Shown here: positions 26,352-34,945 of the stretch, one piece after another
Layout: each line of letters opens with the position of its first letter
Position numbering within the stretch: the stretch's first letter is position 1
Source of the DNA: Microbacterium lacus
GTDB taxonomy: Bacteria > Actinomycetota > Actinomycetes > Actinomycetales > Microbacteriaceae
Direction: 5' to 3'
Assembly (NCBI RefSeq): GCF_039531105.1
Contig: NZ_BAAAPK010000001.1
Span: 62,001 to 126,000, forward strand
DNA length: 64,000 bases
Notes under the pieces: generated by a model
The model's input: only the letters and a program-made list of their open reading frames with translations
What the model was told of the DNA's origin: nothing
Databases searched by the model: none
Translations under genes and position numbers: made by a program

Positions 26352-28364
26352 ATGCTCCGCTCCATGGTCGAGCGACCGCTGAACGAGGTTCTCGTGGGCC
26401 GCGACGGCTTCGTCGCCCTGATCGCCACCGCCGGTGCGGGCAAGACCACTCTGCTGCGTCAGTGGGAGGCCGCCGACTCCCGCCCGTTCATCCGGCTGGC
26501 CGCGGCGGACGCTTCTGACGCGGTCGCGATCGTCACGGGGGCGACCGGGCCCGTCGTCGTCGTGCTGGACGACGTGCACCGGCATCCCGACGGCGGCGCG
26601 TTCGTGGTCCGCTCCCTCGCCGAGCTCACGCTGCAGCCCGGGATCGCCGTCGTCGTCTCGGGTCGGGCCGTTGACCGGCGCGCGCTGACGGCGATGCGGC
26701 TCCGGCCCGACCTGGTCGACCTCTCCGACGCCGACCTCGCCCTCGACGAACGCGCCGCGCGCGAGGTACTGGGCGGGCACGTGGGCGAAGAGGAGCTTCG
26801 TCGTGTCCTGCGCCGCACGCGCGGCTGGGCGGCGGGACTCCAGCTGGCGCGCGTGGCGCTCGGCCGTCGCAGCGGCGACGAGGACCCCGAGTTCACCGGG
26901 GCGGATCGCGTGGTCCGCGATTACCTGCAGTCCGAGGTCCTGGACGACCTGGGCGACGAGCTCACGGGCTTCCTGCTGCACTGCGCACCGTTCGACGAGC
27001 TCAGCGGTCCGCTGTGCGACGCCGTGCGCGGGTCGAGCGATTCGCAGGAGCTCCTGGAGCGACTCGAGCGCGAGCACCTCTTCGTGAGCGCCCTGGACCG
27101 CGAGGGACGCAGGTTCGGCTGGCTCCCCCTCGCGCGCGAAGCGCTCGCGGCCGAGCTGGACCGCCGTGACCCCACCGAGGCGAAGCGCCTGCGCACGGTC
27201 GGCGCCGACTGGCTCGCCGCCCACGGCGACGCCCGGACCGCCCTCGCGCTGCGCCTGGCGAACGGCGACCGGGAGCAGGCACTGCACTTGCTCTCGGAGG
27301 TCGTCCTCCCGATGTTCTACGCCGGACAGCTCGAGGAGATCGTCGGGATCATCCACGCCATCGGCCCCGACATCGCCATCACGCACGGCTACTTGGCCAC
27401 GATGTTCGCGTACGCCGGCATGATGACCGGCGACGAGGTGTGCGCACGGCGGTGGACCAAGGCGGCGGGCGACTTCTACCAGGTCCACTCGTTCGGCGAC
27501 GGCGACGAGCAGGTCGCCTTCCTCGCGCTGCGCGCCCACCTGTGCGCAGACGGCGTGCAGCGGATGCGGCGCGATGCGGAGGCCGCGCGGGTCAGGGTGA
27601 AGGAATCCAGCCCCTGGCGCGCGCCCGTCCTCATGATGAGCGGCATCGCGGCGGGGCTGTGCGGCGATGCCCGGGCCGCCCACCGGCTCCTCGAGGAGGC
27701 CGCGCACGTGAGCGCCGAGCTGCGCGCGACGCCGGCCCTGATGCTCGCGCTGTCGGAGCGCCTCGAACTGCATTCCGGACGCGTGAGCGCCGACGCCATC
27801 GCGCACGCCGTCGATGCGGCGGAGGGCGGCCCGTTCACCCACTATCCGCACGCCGCTCTCGGGTACGCGCTGCGCGCGGAGGCGGCGGCGATCGCCGGGG
27901 ACAAGGATGCCGCGCACCGCGATCTGCTGCGCGCCCACGGCTATCGCGCCGCGCTCGGCCGCGAGCTGCCGTGGCTCGCGGTCCAGGTGCGGCTGCGGAT
28001 CGCGCGGGCGACCGCGTCGCTCGGGGATCCGGCGGGAGCCCGCCTCGTGCTCGCCGAAGCGGAGGAGATCCTCGCCGGGCTCGCCGAGACCGGCATCCTG
28101 AAGAAGCAGGCCGCCGACCTCGCGGCCGCTCTGCGCCCCCTCGGGGGCGCCGACGCTGTCGGCGCGAGCCTGCTCACGAGCGCCGAGCTGCGCCTCCTGC
28201 CCCTGCTGCCCAGCCACTTGTCGTTCGAGGAGATCGGCGACCGCCTGCACCTGTCGCGCAACACGATCAAGACGCAGGCGCGGTCGGTCTACCGCAAGCT
28301 CGGGGTGTCCTCGCGGTCCGAGGCGGTCCAGCACGCGACCCAGCTCGGCCTCGTCAGCGCGTGA
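26352..28364 (+). CDS. LuxR-family regulator with P-loop ATPase (MalT/LAL-like)
   Basis: The protein is 670 residues from the chosen ATG, which has a GGGGGAAAGGGA ribosome site; the ATG at 26295 would lie before the transcript start. The Walker A is ATAGAGKTTLL near residue 30, with Walker B VVVVLDDVHRHPDG. A helical TPR-like middle follows, then a C-terminal LuxR helix-turn-helix LSFEEIGDRLHLSRNTIKTQARSVYRKLGVSSRSEAV. Such STAND regulators sense a small ligand with their helical repeats. It is placed between the formylglycine enzyme and the sulfatase, so it may control sulfated-substrate use; this is inferred. Confidence 0.9.
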   Translation: MLRSMVERPLNEVLVGRDGFVALIATAGAGKTTLLRQWEAADSRPFIRLAAADASDAVAIVTGATGPVVVVLDDVHRHPDGGAFVVRSLAELTLQPGIAVVVSGRAVDRRALTAMRLRPDLVDLSDADLALDERAAREVLGGHVGEEELRRVLRRTRGWAAGLQLARVALGRRSGDEDPEFTGADRVVRDYLQSEVLDDLGDELTGFLLHCAPFDELSGPLCDAVRGSSDSQELLERLEREHLFVSALDREGRRFGWLPLAREALAAELDRRDPTEAKRLRTVGADWLAAHGDARTALALRLANGDREQALHLLSEVVLPMFYAGQLEEIVGIIHAIGPDIAITHGYLATMFAYAGMMTGDEVCARRWTKAAGDFYQVHSFGDGDEQVAFLALRAHLCADGVQRMRRDAEAARVRVKESSPWRAPVLMMSGIAAGLCGDARAAHRLLEEAAHVSAELRATPALMLALSERLELHSGRVSADAIAHAVDAAEGGPFTHYPHAALGYALRAEAAAIAGDKDAAHRDLLRAHGYRAALGRELPWLAVQVRLRIARATASLGDPAGARLVLAEAEEILAGLAETGILKKQAADLAAALRPLGGADAVGASLLTSAELRLLPLLPSHLSFEEIGDRLHLSRNTIKTQARSVYRKLGVSSRSEAVQHATQLGLVSA

Positions 28365-28373
28365 GCCTGGAGG

Positions 28374-30797
28374 TCACGACTCGATGTGCCGGGCGTGCTG
28401 CCCGGCGACCTCCGCGTGGTGCAGCGCCGCTTCCTCGCGGCGGCCGGGCTGTCGGACGTCGAAGTCCACGCGGTGGATCCCGCCCGCGAACGCGAACGGA
28501 GCGCGGTCCGCGTAGACCGGATCGACGACCTCGCCGTTGTCGCGGCCGATGTCCATGCCGGAGTATCCGTTGAACATGATCGGCACGGTGTGCTCCAGAC
28601 GCCCTTCGCCGACGAGCTCGTCACCGATCCACAGGGTCAGCGCACCCGCCGGCGCCATGACGGCGGCATCCGCTTCGAAATCGAGCCGGACGGTGACCTC
28701 GCCCGTCGGCAACGGACGATCGGCCTGCTGGTGGTACACCTCGACGCCCATGAAGCTGTAGGTGTGGCGGAGCACGCCGCCGTCGACGAACAGGCTGAAG
28801 CCGCCGAGGTGGTCGAACGCCGCCACGATCACCCCATCCGCGCCCTCGGGCGGAACGGTGAGCTCGGCCGTGATCGAGTACGAGCGGTTCATGATCGGCG
28901 GCATGATGCCCGCCGGCGAGTTCTGCACGTCCGCGCCCCAGTACGTCCAGCGGGTCTGCTCGCGCAGCGGGGGGACGATGCCGAAGAACGCCGACATCCC
29001 TCCGAGGAGCGGCAGCACCTTGTTGTCCTCCGCCTCCTGCCACCACAGGTCGGCGAGCTCCTTCACCTTCTCGGGGTGCTCGGCGGCGACATTGCGTGCC
29101 TGCGAGAAGTCCTCCGGCAGGTGGTACAGCTCCCATTCGAGCGCGTCGGGGTCGAACACCCCGGGAGCGAACCGCCGGATCGTGTTCGGCGTCGCATCCC
29201 ACGGGATGCGCGGCAGCATGCAGGACGCCCACCAGCCGTCCTTGTACATGCCGCGGTTGCCGTAGATCTCGAAGTACTGCTGCCGATGGTGCTCGGGCGC
29301 GTCGGCGGACGCGAACGACGCGGCGAAGCTGGATCCGTCCATCGGCACCTGCGGGATCCCGTCGACCGTTTCGGGCACCGGGATGCCGGCCGCATCGAGC
29401 ACGGTCGGCCCGATGTCGTTGACATGGGCGAAATGCCCGCGCACCGCCCCCGCGTCCGTGATGCGCTCCGGCCAGCGCACGACCATCGGGTTGCGCGTGC
29501 CGCCCAGGTGGGAGGCGACCTGCTTGCCCCACTGGAACGGGGTGTTCCCCGCCCAGGCCCACGCCGCCGAGCAGTGCGGCGCGGTGTCCGGACCGCCCCA
29601 GGCGTCCAGGCCCCCGTACGCGTCGATCAGCGCACGCTGCTGGTCACCCGTGAGCGGGATGCCGTTCTGCATCGTGAGCTCGTTGAACGAGCCCGTGAGG
29701 GTTCCCTCGAGCGACGCGCCGTTGTCGCCCCAGATGTAGATCACGAGCGTGTCGTCCCACTCGCCCATGCGCTCGATCTCGTCGAACAGGCGCCCGACGT
29801 TGTGGTCGGCGTTCTCCTGGTAGCCCGCGTACACCTCCATCTGGCGGGCGTAGAGGCGCCGCTCGTCGTCGGTGAGCGAGTCCCAGGCCGGGAACGCGTC
29901 GTCGCGCGGGGTGAGCTCGGCGTCGGCGGGCACAACGCCCAGCTCCTTCTGCCGGGCGAACGTGCGCTCGCGGTACACGTCCCAGCCGTCGTCGAACATG
30001 CCCTTGTACGCCGCCGACCACTCCTCCGGGACGTGGTGCGGCGCGTGCGCGCAGCCGGTGGCGTAGTACATGAACCACGGCTTGTCGGCCTTGTGCGCTC
30101 GCGTGCCGTGCAGCCACGCGATCGCCCGGTCGGTCAGGGCGTCGGGAAGGTAGAAGTCCCGGTCGGTCGGACCGCCGTAGGCCTGGTCGACCGCGTCGTT
30201 CTCGTAGATCATCGGGTCGTACTGGCCGGACTCGCCGGAGAGGAATCCCCAGAAGTAGTCGAAGCCCCAGCCGCTCGGCCAGCGGTCGAACGGGCCCGCG
30301 GGGCCCTGGGCACGGCTCGGGGTCAGGTGCCACTTGCCGATCGCCGCCGTGGAGTAGCCGTTCTGCTGCAGGATCTTCGGGAACGGCGCGCAGTCCTTCG
30401 GCACGACGCCCGAATACCCCGGGAACGGTCCGGACAGTTCGCCGACCGAGCCGAAGCCGACGCGGTGGTGGTTGCGGCCGGTCAGCAACGACGCGCGCGT
30501 GGGCGAGCACAGCGCGGCGGTGTGCAGACCGGTGTAACGCAGTCCGCCGTCCGCGAGCTTCGTGAGGTTCGGCGTGGCGATCGGCCCGCCGAACGTCGAC
30601 GCCTGGCCGTAGCCGGCGTCGTCGATCAGCACGACGAGCACGTTCGGCGCACCGGCGGGCGGCTGCACGTCCTGCACGATTGCCCAGTCGGGAACGGAGG
30701 CATCGAGAGTGCGGCCCATCTTGCCGGCGAAGACCGCGTCGCGGATCGGCAGGTGCGTCCGGTCGACGTCGGGGGTGGGAGCGGAGGTGTCAGCCAT
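28374..30797 (-). CDS. Arylsulfatase with formylglycine motif
   Basis: The 807-residue enzyme hydrolyses sulfate esters. The metal-binding Asp pair is in NVLVVLIDDAGYGQ (Asp59-60), and the modification motif is LCSPTRASLLTGR with Cys97 (C-x-P-x-R), the target of the formylglycine enzyme. Other family parts are GKWHLTPSRAQGPAGPFDRWPSGWGFDYFWGF and IYIWGDNGASLEGTLTGSFNE. A beta-rich C-terminal domain follows. There is no signal peptide, so it probably acts inside the cell, which is uncommon for long arylsulfatases. It is convergent with the LuxR-type gene and five bases from the next AI-2E gene. Confidence 0.93.
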   Translation of the reverse strand: MADTSAPTPDVDRTHLPIRDAVFAGKMGRTLDASVPDWAIVQDVQPPAGAPNVLVVLIDDAGYGQASTFGGPIATPNLTKLADGGLRYTGLHTAALCSPTRASLLTGRNHHRVGFGSVGELSGPFPGYSGVVPKDCAPFPKILQQNGYSTAAIGKWHLTPSRAQGPAGPFDRWPSGWGFDYFWGFLSGESGQYDPMIYENDAVDQAYGGPTDRDFYLPDALTDRAIAWLHGTRAHKADKPWFMYYATGCAHAPHHVPEEWSAAYKGMFDDGWDVYRERTFARQKELGVVPADAELTPRDDAFPAWDSLTDDERRLYARQMEVYAGYQENADHNVGRLFDEIERMGEWDDTLVIYIWGDNGASLEGTLTGSFNELTMQNGIPLTGDQQRALIDAYGGLDAWGGPDTAPHCSAAWAWAGNTPFQWGKQVASHLGGTRNPMVVRWPERITDAGAVRGHFAHVNDIGPTVLDAAGIPVPETVDGIPQVPMDGSSFAASFASADAPEHHRQQYFEIYGNRGMYKDGWWASCMLPRIPWDATPNTIRRFAPGVFDPDALEWELYHLPEDFSQARNVAAEHPEKVKELADLWWQEAEDNKVLPLLGGMSAFFGIVPPLREQTRWTYWGADVQNSPAGIMPPIMNRSYSITAELTVPPEGADGVIVAAFDHLGGFSLFVDGGVLRHTYSFMGVEVYHQQADRPLPTGEVTVRLDFEADAAVMAPAGALTLWIGDELVGEGRLEHTVPIMFNGYSGMDIGRDNGEVVDPVYADRAPFAFAGGIHRVDFDVRQPGRREEAALHHAEVAGQHARHIES

Positions 30798-30802
30798 GTC
30801 GG

Positions 30803-31975
30803 TCAGCTTCCTGCGAGGGGGTCGGGTGCGGCATCACCCGGCGGAGGTGAAGCGAGGGTCTTCGCATCCTGCCGCGGGACGACGATCTCGCGGAGGATCA
30901 GCAGCAGCGATGCCATGACCGGCAGCGCGACGAGCACGCCGATCACCCCGGCGAGTGTGCCGCCCACCATCGCGCCGATCAGGACGAGGGCGGCGGGGAT
31001 CGCGACGGCGCGCGTCATGACGCGTGGCGTGATGACGTAGGACTCGATCTGGATGTAGATCAGGTAGGCGATGCCGAAGATGAGCGCCTGGGTGGGACTG
31101 GAGATCAGGGCGATGAGCGTGCCGAACACCCAGAAGATCACGGAGCCGAACAGCGGGATCAGGGTGAGCACGAACGCGATGAAGGCCATCAGTGCGGGGT
31201 ACGGCAAACCGATGAGCAGGTGCAGGACGAACACGACGCCGGCGTTGATCAGTGCGAGCGTCACCGAGCCGAGCAGCGAACTGCCCACCGACGCGGTGAC
31301 CCGCTCGGTCATGTCGCTCAGGCGGGGGCGGCTGTAGGCCGGAGCGAGGCTGTAGAGCGCCTGCTTCATTCCCGTGAGGGAGGCGAGGAAGTACAGCGTG
31401 AGCGCGACGATGATGAACCCCGCCGAGATCGCCGCGACGACGCCGACGCCCACGGCGAGCGCTCCCCCGCTGATCGCCGCGATCGTCTCGGGCTGCCGCA
31501 GGGCTGCGGCGACCTCGGCGGAGGCCACGGCGATCGCATCCTGCAGGTCGGGTGGCAGCGCCAGGAACCAGGCGGACTGCTGCGCCTGCATCAGCGCCTC
31601 GGGGAACGAGCGGACGAACTCGACGACCTGGGCGAGGATCGGCGGCAGCACGAACACGAAGAATGCCGCGATGAGGAGCGCGAACGCGACGAAGACGATC
31701 AGGATGCCGGTCCCCCGCTTCACGCCGCGCCGCTCCAGCACCCGCACGATCGGGTCGAGGCCGAGCGAGACGAACAGCGCGAGCACGATGTAGAACAGGA
31801 TCGTCGTGATGGAGGCGATCGCCGACCCGAGGATGAGCCCGCCGAGCACCCCGAGCGTGGCGATGAAGGCGACGACGAGCGGTCGGTCCACGAGGGCGCG
31901 GATCCCCCGCCGCTCGGGGACGGCGAGGGCGGCATCCGCGACGGGCACGGGCGGGCGGTCGGCAGGGTCGGACAT
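30803..31975 (-). CDS. AI-2E family permease
   Basis: The 390-residue membrane protein has about eight helices, with VALTLYFLASLTGMKQALYSLAPAYSRPRLSDM and GLPYPALMAFIAFVLTLIPLFGSVIFWV as the conserved AI-2E core (TLIPLFG is typical). Some members export autoinducer-2, others exchange Na+ and H+; the name does not prove a role. A TAGCCT hexamer (31982-31987) lies six bases before the ATG. It is downstream of a second AI-2E gene, with the 20-bp repeat array between them. Confidence 0.88.
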   Translation of the reverse strand: MSDPADRPPVPVADAALAVPERRGIRALVDRPLVVAFIATLGVLGGLILGSAIASITTILFYIVLALFVSLGLDPIVRVLERRGVKRGTGILIVFVAFALLIAAFFVFVLPPILAQVVEFVRSFPEALMQAQQSAWFLALPPDLQDAIAVASAEVAAALRQPETIAAISGGALAVGVGVVAAISAGFIIVALTLYFLASLTGMKQALYSLAPAYSRPRLSDMTERVTASVGSSLLGSVTLALINAGVVFVLHLLIGLPYPALMAFIAFVLTLIPLFGSVIFWVFGTLIALISSPTQALIFGIAYLIYIQIESYVITPRVMTRAVAIPAALVLIGAMVGGTLAGVIGVLVALPVMASLLLILREIVVPRQDAKTLASPPPGDAAPDPLAGS

Positions 31976-31981
31976 GGCGCC

Positions 31982-31987
31982 AGGCTA
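31982..31987 (-). promoter_or_regulatory. -10 hexamer of AI-2E permease gene
   Basis: TAGCCT on the minus strand is six bases before the ATG at 31975. The repeat array B begins about 50 bp upstream. Confidence 0.5.
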
Positions 31988-32035
31988 GGCGTGCGCCCCG
32001 CTCCGGTGCCTCATGCCGGAGGGGTGAACCCCGCC

Positions 32036-32245
32036 CGCCGAGATCGTGCTTCCTCCGCCGAGATGGTGGGTTCTCCGCCGAGATGGTGGGTTTTCCGCCG
32101 AGATTGTGCCCACAGTCTCGGAAAAGGAACCACCACCTCGGCAAAGGAACCACCACCTCGGCAGAAGAACCACCATCTCGGCAAAGGAACCACCACCTCG
32201 GCAGAGGAACCACCACCTCGGCAGAAGACCACCACCTCGGCGGGC
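32036..32245. repeat. 20-bp-period inverted repeat array B
   Basis: About ten 20-bp units run without spacers. The first three read CCGAGATGGTGGGTT or close variants. The fourth is a hairpin centre (CCGAGA..TGTG / CACA.TCTCGG, 32098-32121). The last six read in reverse as AACCACCACCTCGGC with variants. The two halves face each other. It lies in the 283-bp gap between two tandem AI-2E permease genes, upstream of the second gene's promoter. Units differ at a few fixed positions, so they seem to have spread by copying. Confidence 0.9.
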
Positions 32246-32258
32246 GGAAGAAACCGGG

Positions 32259-33329
32259 TCAGGAGGGCGGCGCATCCCCGGACAGCCATCGCAGCCACCG
32301 CGCGCCCGGGTCGCCCTCCAGCACGAGGGCGCGCACGAGCAGGGTGAGCGGGATCGAGAGGATCGCCCCGAGCGGCCCGATGACGAACGTCCAGAAGATC
32401 ACCGAGAAGAAACTCAGCGTCAGGCTGAGGCTCACCGCGTCGCTGACGAACTTCGGCTGGACGAGCACCTGCAGCGTCACGTTCACGACGCAGTAGATCG
32501 CGATCACGGCGAGCGCGAGCGGCCAGCCGCCCACCACGAGCGCCAGCAGGGCGGGCGGAATGAGGCCGATCACGAATCCGATGTTCGGGATGAAGTTCGT
32601 CACGAACGCGAGGATCGCCCAGACCGCCGGCGCCGGTACCCCGAGCGCCCAGAGCGCCAGTCCGTCGATGATCGCGACGACCGCACCGAAGCTCGCGTTG
32701 ACGACGTAATACCGTCGCACCCCGGTGTTGAACGCGCGGAACCGCTTCACGGTCGGCCGCGCCGCTGCGCCGAAGACCGTCTCGGCGCGGCTGTAGCGCG
32801 CACCGTCCGCGGCCATGAAGATCACGTATGCCAGCACGAAGAAGAGGGCCGTCAGGATGCCGAGCGCCGTTCCGCCGAGAGAGGCGATGAAGTTCACGAT
32901 CGTGGCCGGCTGCAGAGCGGATGCCGCGGCATCCGACGCCTGTTGATCCAGGCCCAGCGACCCCAACCACGTCACGACCGCCTGCGCGGTCGCCTGCAGT
33001 TCGTCGGCGTAGTCGGCCACGAGGCGCACGAACTGGGTCCCCGCGAAGAACAGCAGCACGCCGAGCACGCCGAGGATGAGGTACGCGACGACGATCACGC
33101 CCGTCGTCGCCACCCAGCTCGGCCATCCCCATCTCTCGAGCGGATGCCGAACGGGATGGCAGATGATCACGATGACCGCCGCGAGCACGAGCGGCCCGAC
33201 GAGCTCGCGGGCGAAGAACAGGCCGGCGAGCGCGATGACCGTCGCCGCCAGCCCGATCAGTACGCGGAGCGTCGGCGAGAGGACCGGCGGGGAGGGAACG
33301 GCGGGTGCCGGGCGCCCGAAGAGACTCAC
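32259..33329 (-). CDS. AI-2E family permease (second copy)
   Basis: The 356-residue protein has the same fold: FVTNFIPNIGFVIGLIPPALLALVVGGWPLALAVIAIY and NVTLQVLVQPKFVSDAVSLSLTLSFFSVIFWTFVIGPLGAILSIPLTLLVRALV. It differs enough from the next copy that recent duplication is unlikely. The GTG start overlaps the K+ channel stop (GTGA), so channel and permease are co-translated. Possible roles are ion or signal export. Confidence 0.88.
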   Translation of the reverse strand: MSLFGRPAPAVPSPPVLSPTLRVLIGLAATVIALAGLFFARELVGPLVLAAVIVIICHPVRHPLERWGWPSWVATTGVIVVAYLILGVLGVLLFFAGTQFVRLVADYADELQATAQAVVTWLGSLGLDQQASDAAASALQPATIVNFIASLGGTALGILTALFFVLAYVIFMAADGARYSRAETVFGAAARPTVKRFRAFNTGVRRYYVVNASFGAVVAIIDGLALWALGVPAPAVWAILAFVTNFIPNIGFVIGLIPPALLALVVGGWPLALAVIAIYCVVNVTLQVLVQPKFVSDAVSLSLTLSFFSVIFWTFVIGPLGAILSIPLTLLVRALVLEGDPGARWLRWLSGDAPPS

Positions 33330-34111
33330 GGCTGGTCCTGCCCGCTGTCGCCGGAGCGTTCGCGGGCGACCCGCGCGGCCGCTGCCTGCAGCTGCACCGT
33401 CAGCGCCTTCACATCCGCGCGACTCGCGGGCATCTCATCCTCGTGGCCGCGCGAGGCCCGCTCGACCACCCACGACGAGATCGTCGCGACGACCAGGCCC
33501 ACGAGCACGACACCGCCGACCATCAGGACGACCGCGGCGCAGCGTCCGGAGATCGTGACGGGCACGAGGTCCCCGTATCCGACGGTGGTCACCGTACAGA
33601 AGGCCCACCACACGGCATCCCCGAACGAGTCGATCGTCGCCCCCGGTGCGCCGCGCTCGGCCTGCAGCACGAGGAGCGAGATGTACCAGACGAGCAGCAG
33701 CGCCGAGCCGACACCGTAGGTCAGCAGGCGCGCGCGGATGGAGTTGCCGGCGGTCCGCGTGAATTGCGGCAGCCGCGTGACCGCGTCCAGCAGCCGCACC
33801 GGGCGCAGCGCCGGGATGAGCGCCAGCAGGAGCTCGAACTTGTGGGCGCGGAACCAGACCCGGCGCGGATCGGACAGCCGGAGCTTGACGAGATACTCGC
33901 CGATGAACATGAGCCAGATCATGGCGATGATCGCCGTCGTGAGGATCGACCAATCGCCCTGCACCTCGCCGACGACGTGCACCGTGTAGGTCACGAGGAA
34001 CACCGCGGCAGCGACCGCGAGCGGCCAGTAGGTGATCCGCGACCAGCGCTGGGTGGCCTCGGTCTCCCCCTTGGCCGGATCAGGCGCCTTCACGGCGTTC
34101 GCGATGGTCAC
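33326..34111 (-). CDS. Potassium channel family protein
   Basis: The 261-residue protein has the pore signature CTVTTVGYGDLVPVT near residue 185. Ion-transport helices surround it, with a basic segment LRPVRLLDAVTRL that resembles an S4 helix. A C-terminal coiled region follows (ADVKALTVQLQAAAARVARE). It probably lets K+ through as a tetramer. A TAGAGT hexamer (34118-34123) six bases before the GTG gives it its own leaderless promoter. Its stop overlaps the following AI-2E gene. Confidence 0.92.
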   Translation of the reverse strand: MTIANAVKAPDPAKGETEATQRWSRITYWPLAVAAAVFLVTYTVHVVGEVQGDWSILTTAIIAMIWLMFIGEYLVKLRLSDPRRVWFRAHKFELLLALIPALRPVRLLDAVTRLPQFTRTAGNSIRARLLTYGVGSALLLVWYISLLVLQAERGAPGATIDSFGDAVWWAFCTVTTVGYGDLVPVTISGRCAAVVLMVGGVVLVGLVVATISSWVVERASRGHEDEMPASRADVKALTVQLQAAAARVARERSGDSGQDQP

Positions 34112-34117
34112 GACTGC

Positions 34118-34123
34118 ACTCTA
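34118..34123 (-). promoter_or_regulatory. -10 hexamer of K+ channel operon
   Basis: TAGAGT on the minus strand, six bases before the GTG at 34111. Repeat array C begins about 50 bp further upstream of it. Confidence 0.5.
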
Positions 34124-34171
34124 GGGGCGGCGTTCGACAGGGCGGTTGCGACCCGCTGGGGCTCGGGCGAC

Positions 34172-34252
34172 GGGCCACCATCTCGGCGAAAGACCCACCA
34201 CCTCGGCGAAAGACCCACCACCTCGGCGGAGGACCCACCACCTCGGCGGAGG
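34172..34252. repeat. 20-bp-period repeat array C
   Basis: Four units in a single orientation have the cores CCACCATCTCGGCG then CCCACCACCTCGGCG. CCACCA starts at 34175, 34195, 34215 and 34235, exactly 20 bp apart. No forward-facing half is present, unlike arrays A and B. It lies between the end of the ThuA-like gene and the K+ channel promoter. Same family as 458-560 and 32036-32245. Confidence 0.88.
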
Positions 34253-34270
34253 GAAGGGGCGCGGACGCGG

Positions 34271-34945
34271 TCAGCGGGCGGGGCGGGCGGCCCAGAGGAT
34301 GCCGCGCTCGATCACCGTGCGCACCGTCGGGTGCGCGAGCACATCGAGATCGTGGCCGGGCGTGCAGACGACGATGCGGCCGGCACCCCACTCCCGCGTC
34401 CAGATCGCCGGGACCGTCACCGCCCGCTGCCACGGCTCGCCCGCGCGCGCCGGATGCGTCGTCGTCGCGAGCACATCGTTGAGGTCGTCGGTCAGCACCC
34501 AGTACTGCTCGGTGCGCAGCGTGAAGTCCGCCAGCCCGCCGGTGATCGGATGCCGCCGTCCGAGCTCCGTGAAGGCGATCTCGTGCGACACCGCGTACTC
34601 ACCGTCCAGGCCGGGGTGCGCCGCGAACTGCCCGCCGACGAGCTGGAGATAGTCCGCCGATTCGCGGAACGAGTCGGCGATGCCGCCGTGCCAGCCGGTG
34701 AACCCGGTTCCGGACGCGACGGCGGTGCGGAGCCCCGCGACCTGTTCGCGCGTGATCGAGGACATCGTGACGCACTGCACGATCAGATCGGCATCCGCCA
34801 TCACAGCCGTGTCCGCGTAGACCTCCGTCGACTCCTCCACCCGTACGGCGAACCCGTCCTCCCGCAGGAACGGCACGAACATCTCGGTCGCCTCGGCAGG
34901 CTGATGGCCTTCCCATCCGCCGCGCACGACGAGCGCGCGCCGCAT
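34271..34945 (-). CDS. ThuA-like domain protein
   Basis: The 224-residue protein has the ThuA (trehalose-utilisation type) fold, a glutamine-amidotransferase-like domain: ALVVRGGWEGHQPAEATEMFVPFL at the start, LRTAVASGTGFTGWHGGIADSFRESADYLQLVGGQFAAHPG in the middle, and PAIWTREWGAGRIVVCTPGHDLDVL near the end. Members act in sugar metabolism but most are uncharacterised. The ATG shares one base with the hspR stop (TGATG), so it is read with the heat-shock operon, an odd partner that has no known link to chaperones. Confidence 0.85.
   Translation of the reverse strand: MRRALVVRGGWEGHQPAEATEMFVPFLREDGFAVRVEESTEVYADTAVMADADLIVQCVTMSSITREQVAGLRTAVASGTGFTGWHGGIADSFRESADYLQLVGGQFAAHPGLDGEYAVSHEIAFTELGRRHPITGGLADFTLRTEQYWVLTDDLNDVLATTTHPARAGEPWQRAVTVPAIWTREWGAGRIVVCTPGHDLDVLAHPTVRTVIERGILWAARPAR

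Noticed and set aside
28386..31040. An 884-residue open frame opposite the arylsulfatase
   Set aside because: Antisense shadow of a clear sulfatase gene; no start signal and no domain.
32259..33329. The two AI-2E genes as a recent duplication
   Set aside because: The two proteins share only the family motifs; length and most residues differ.
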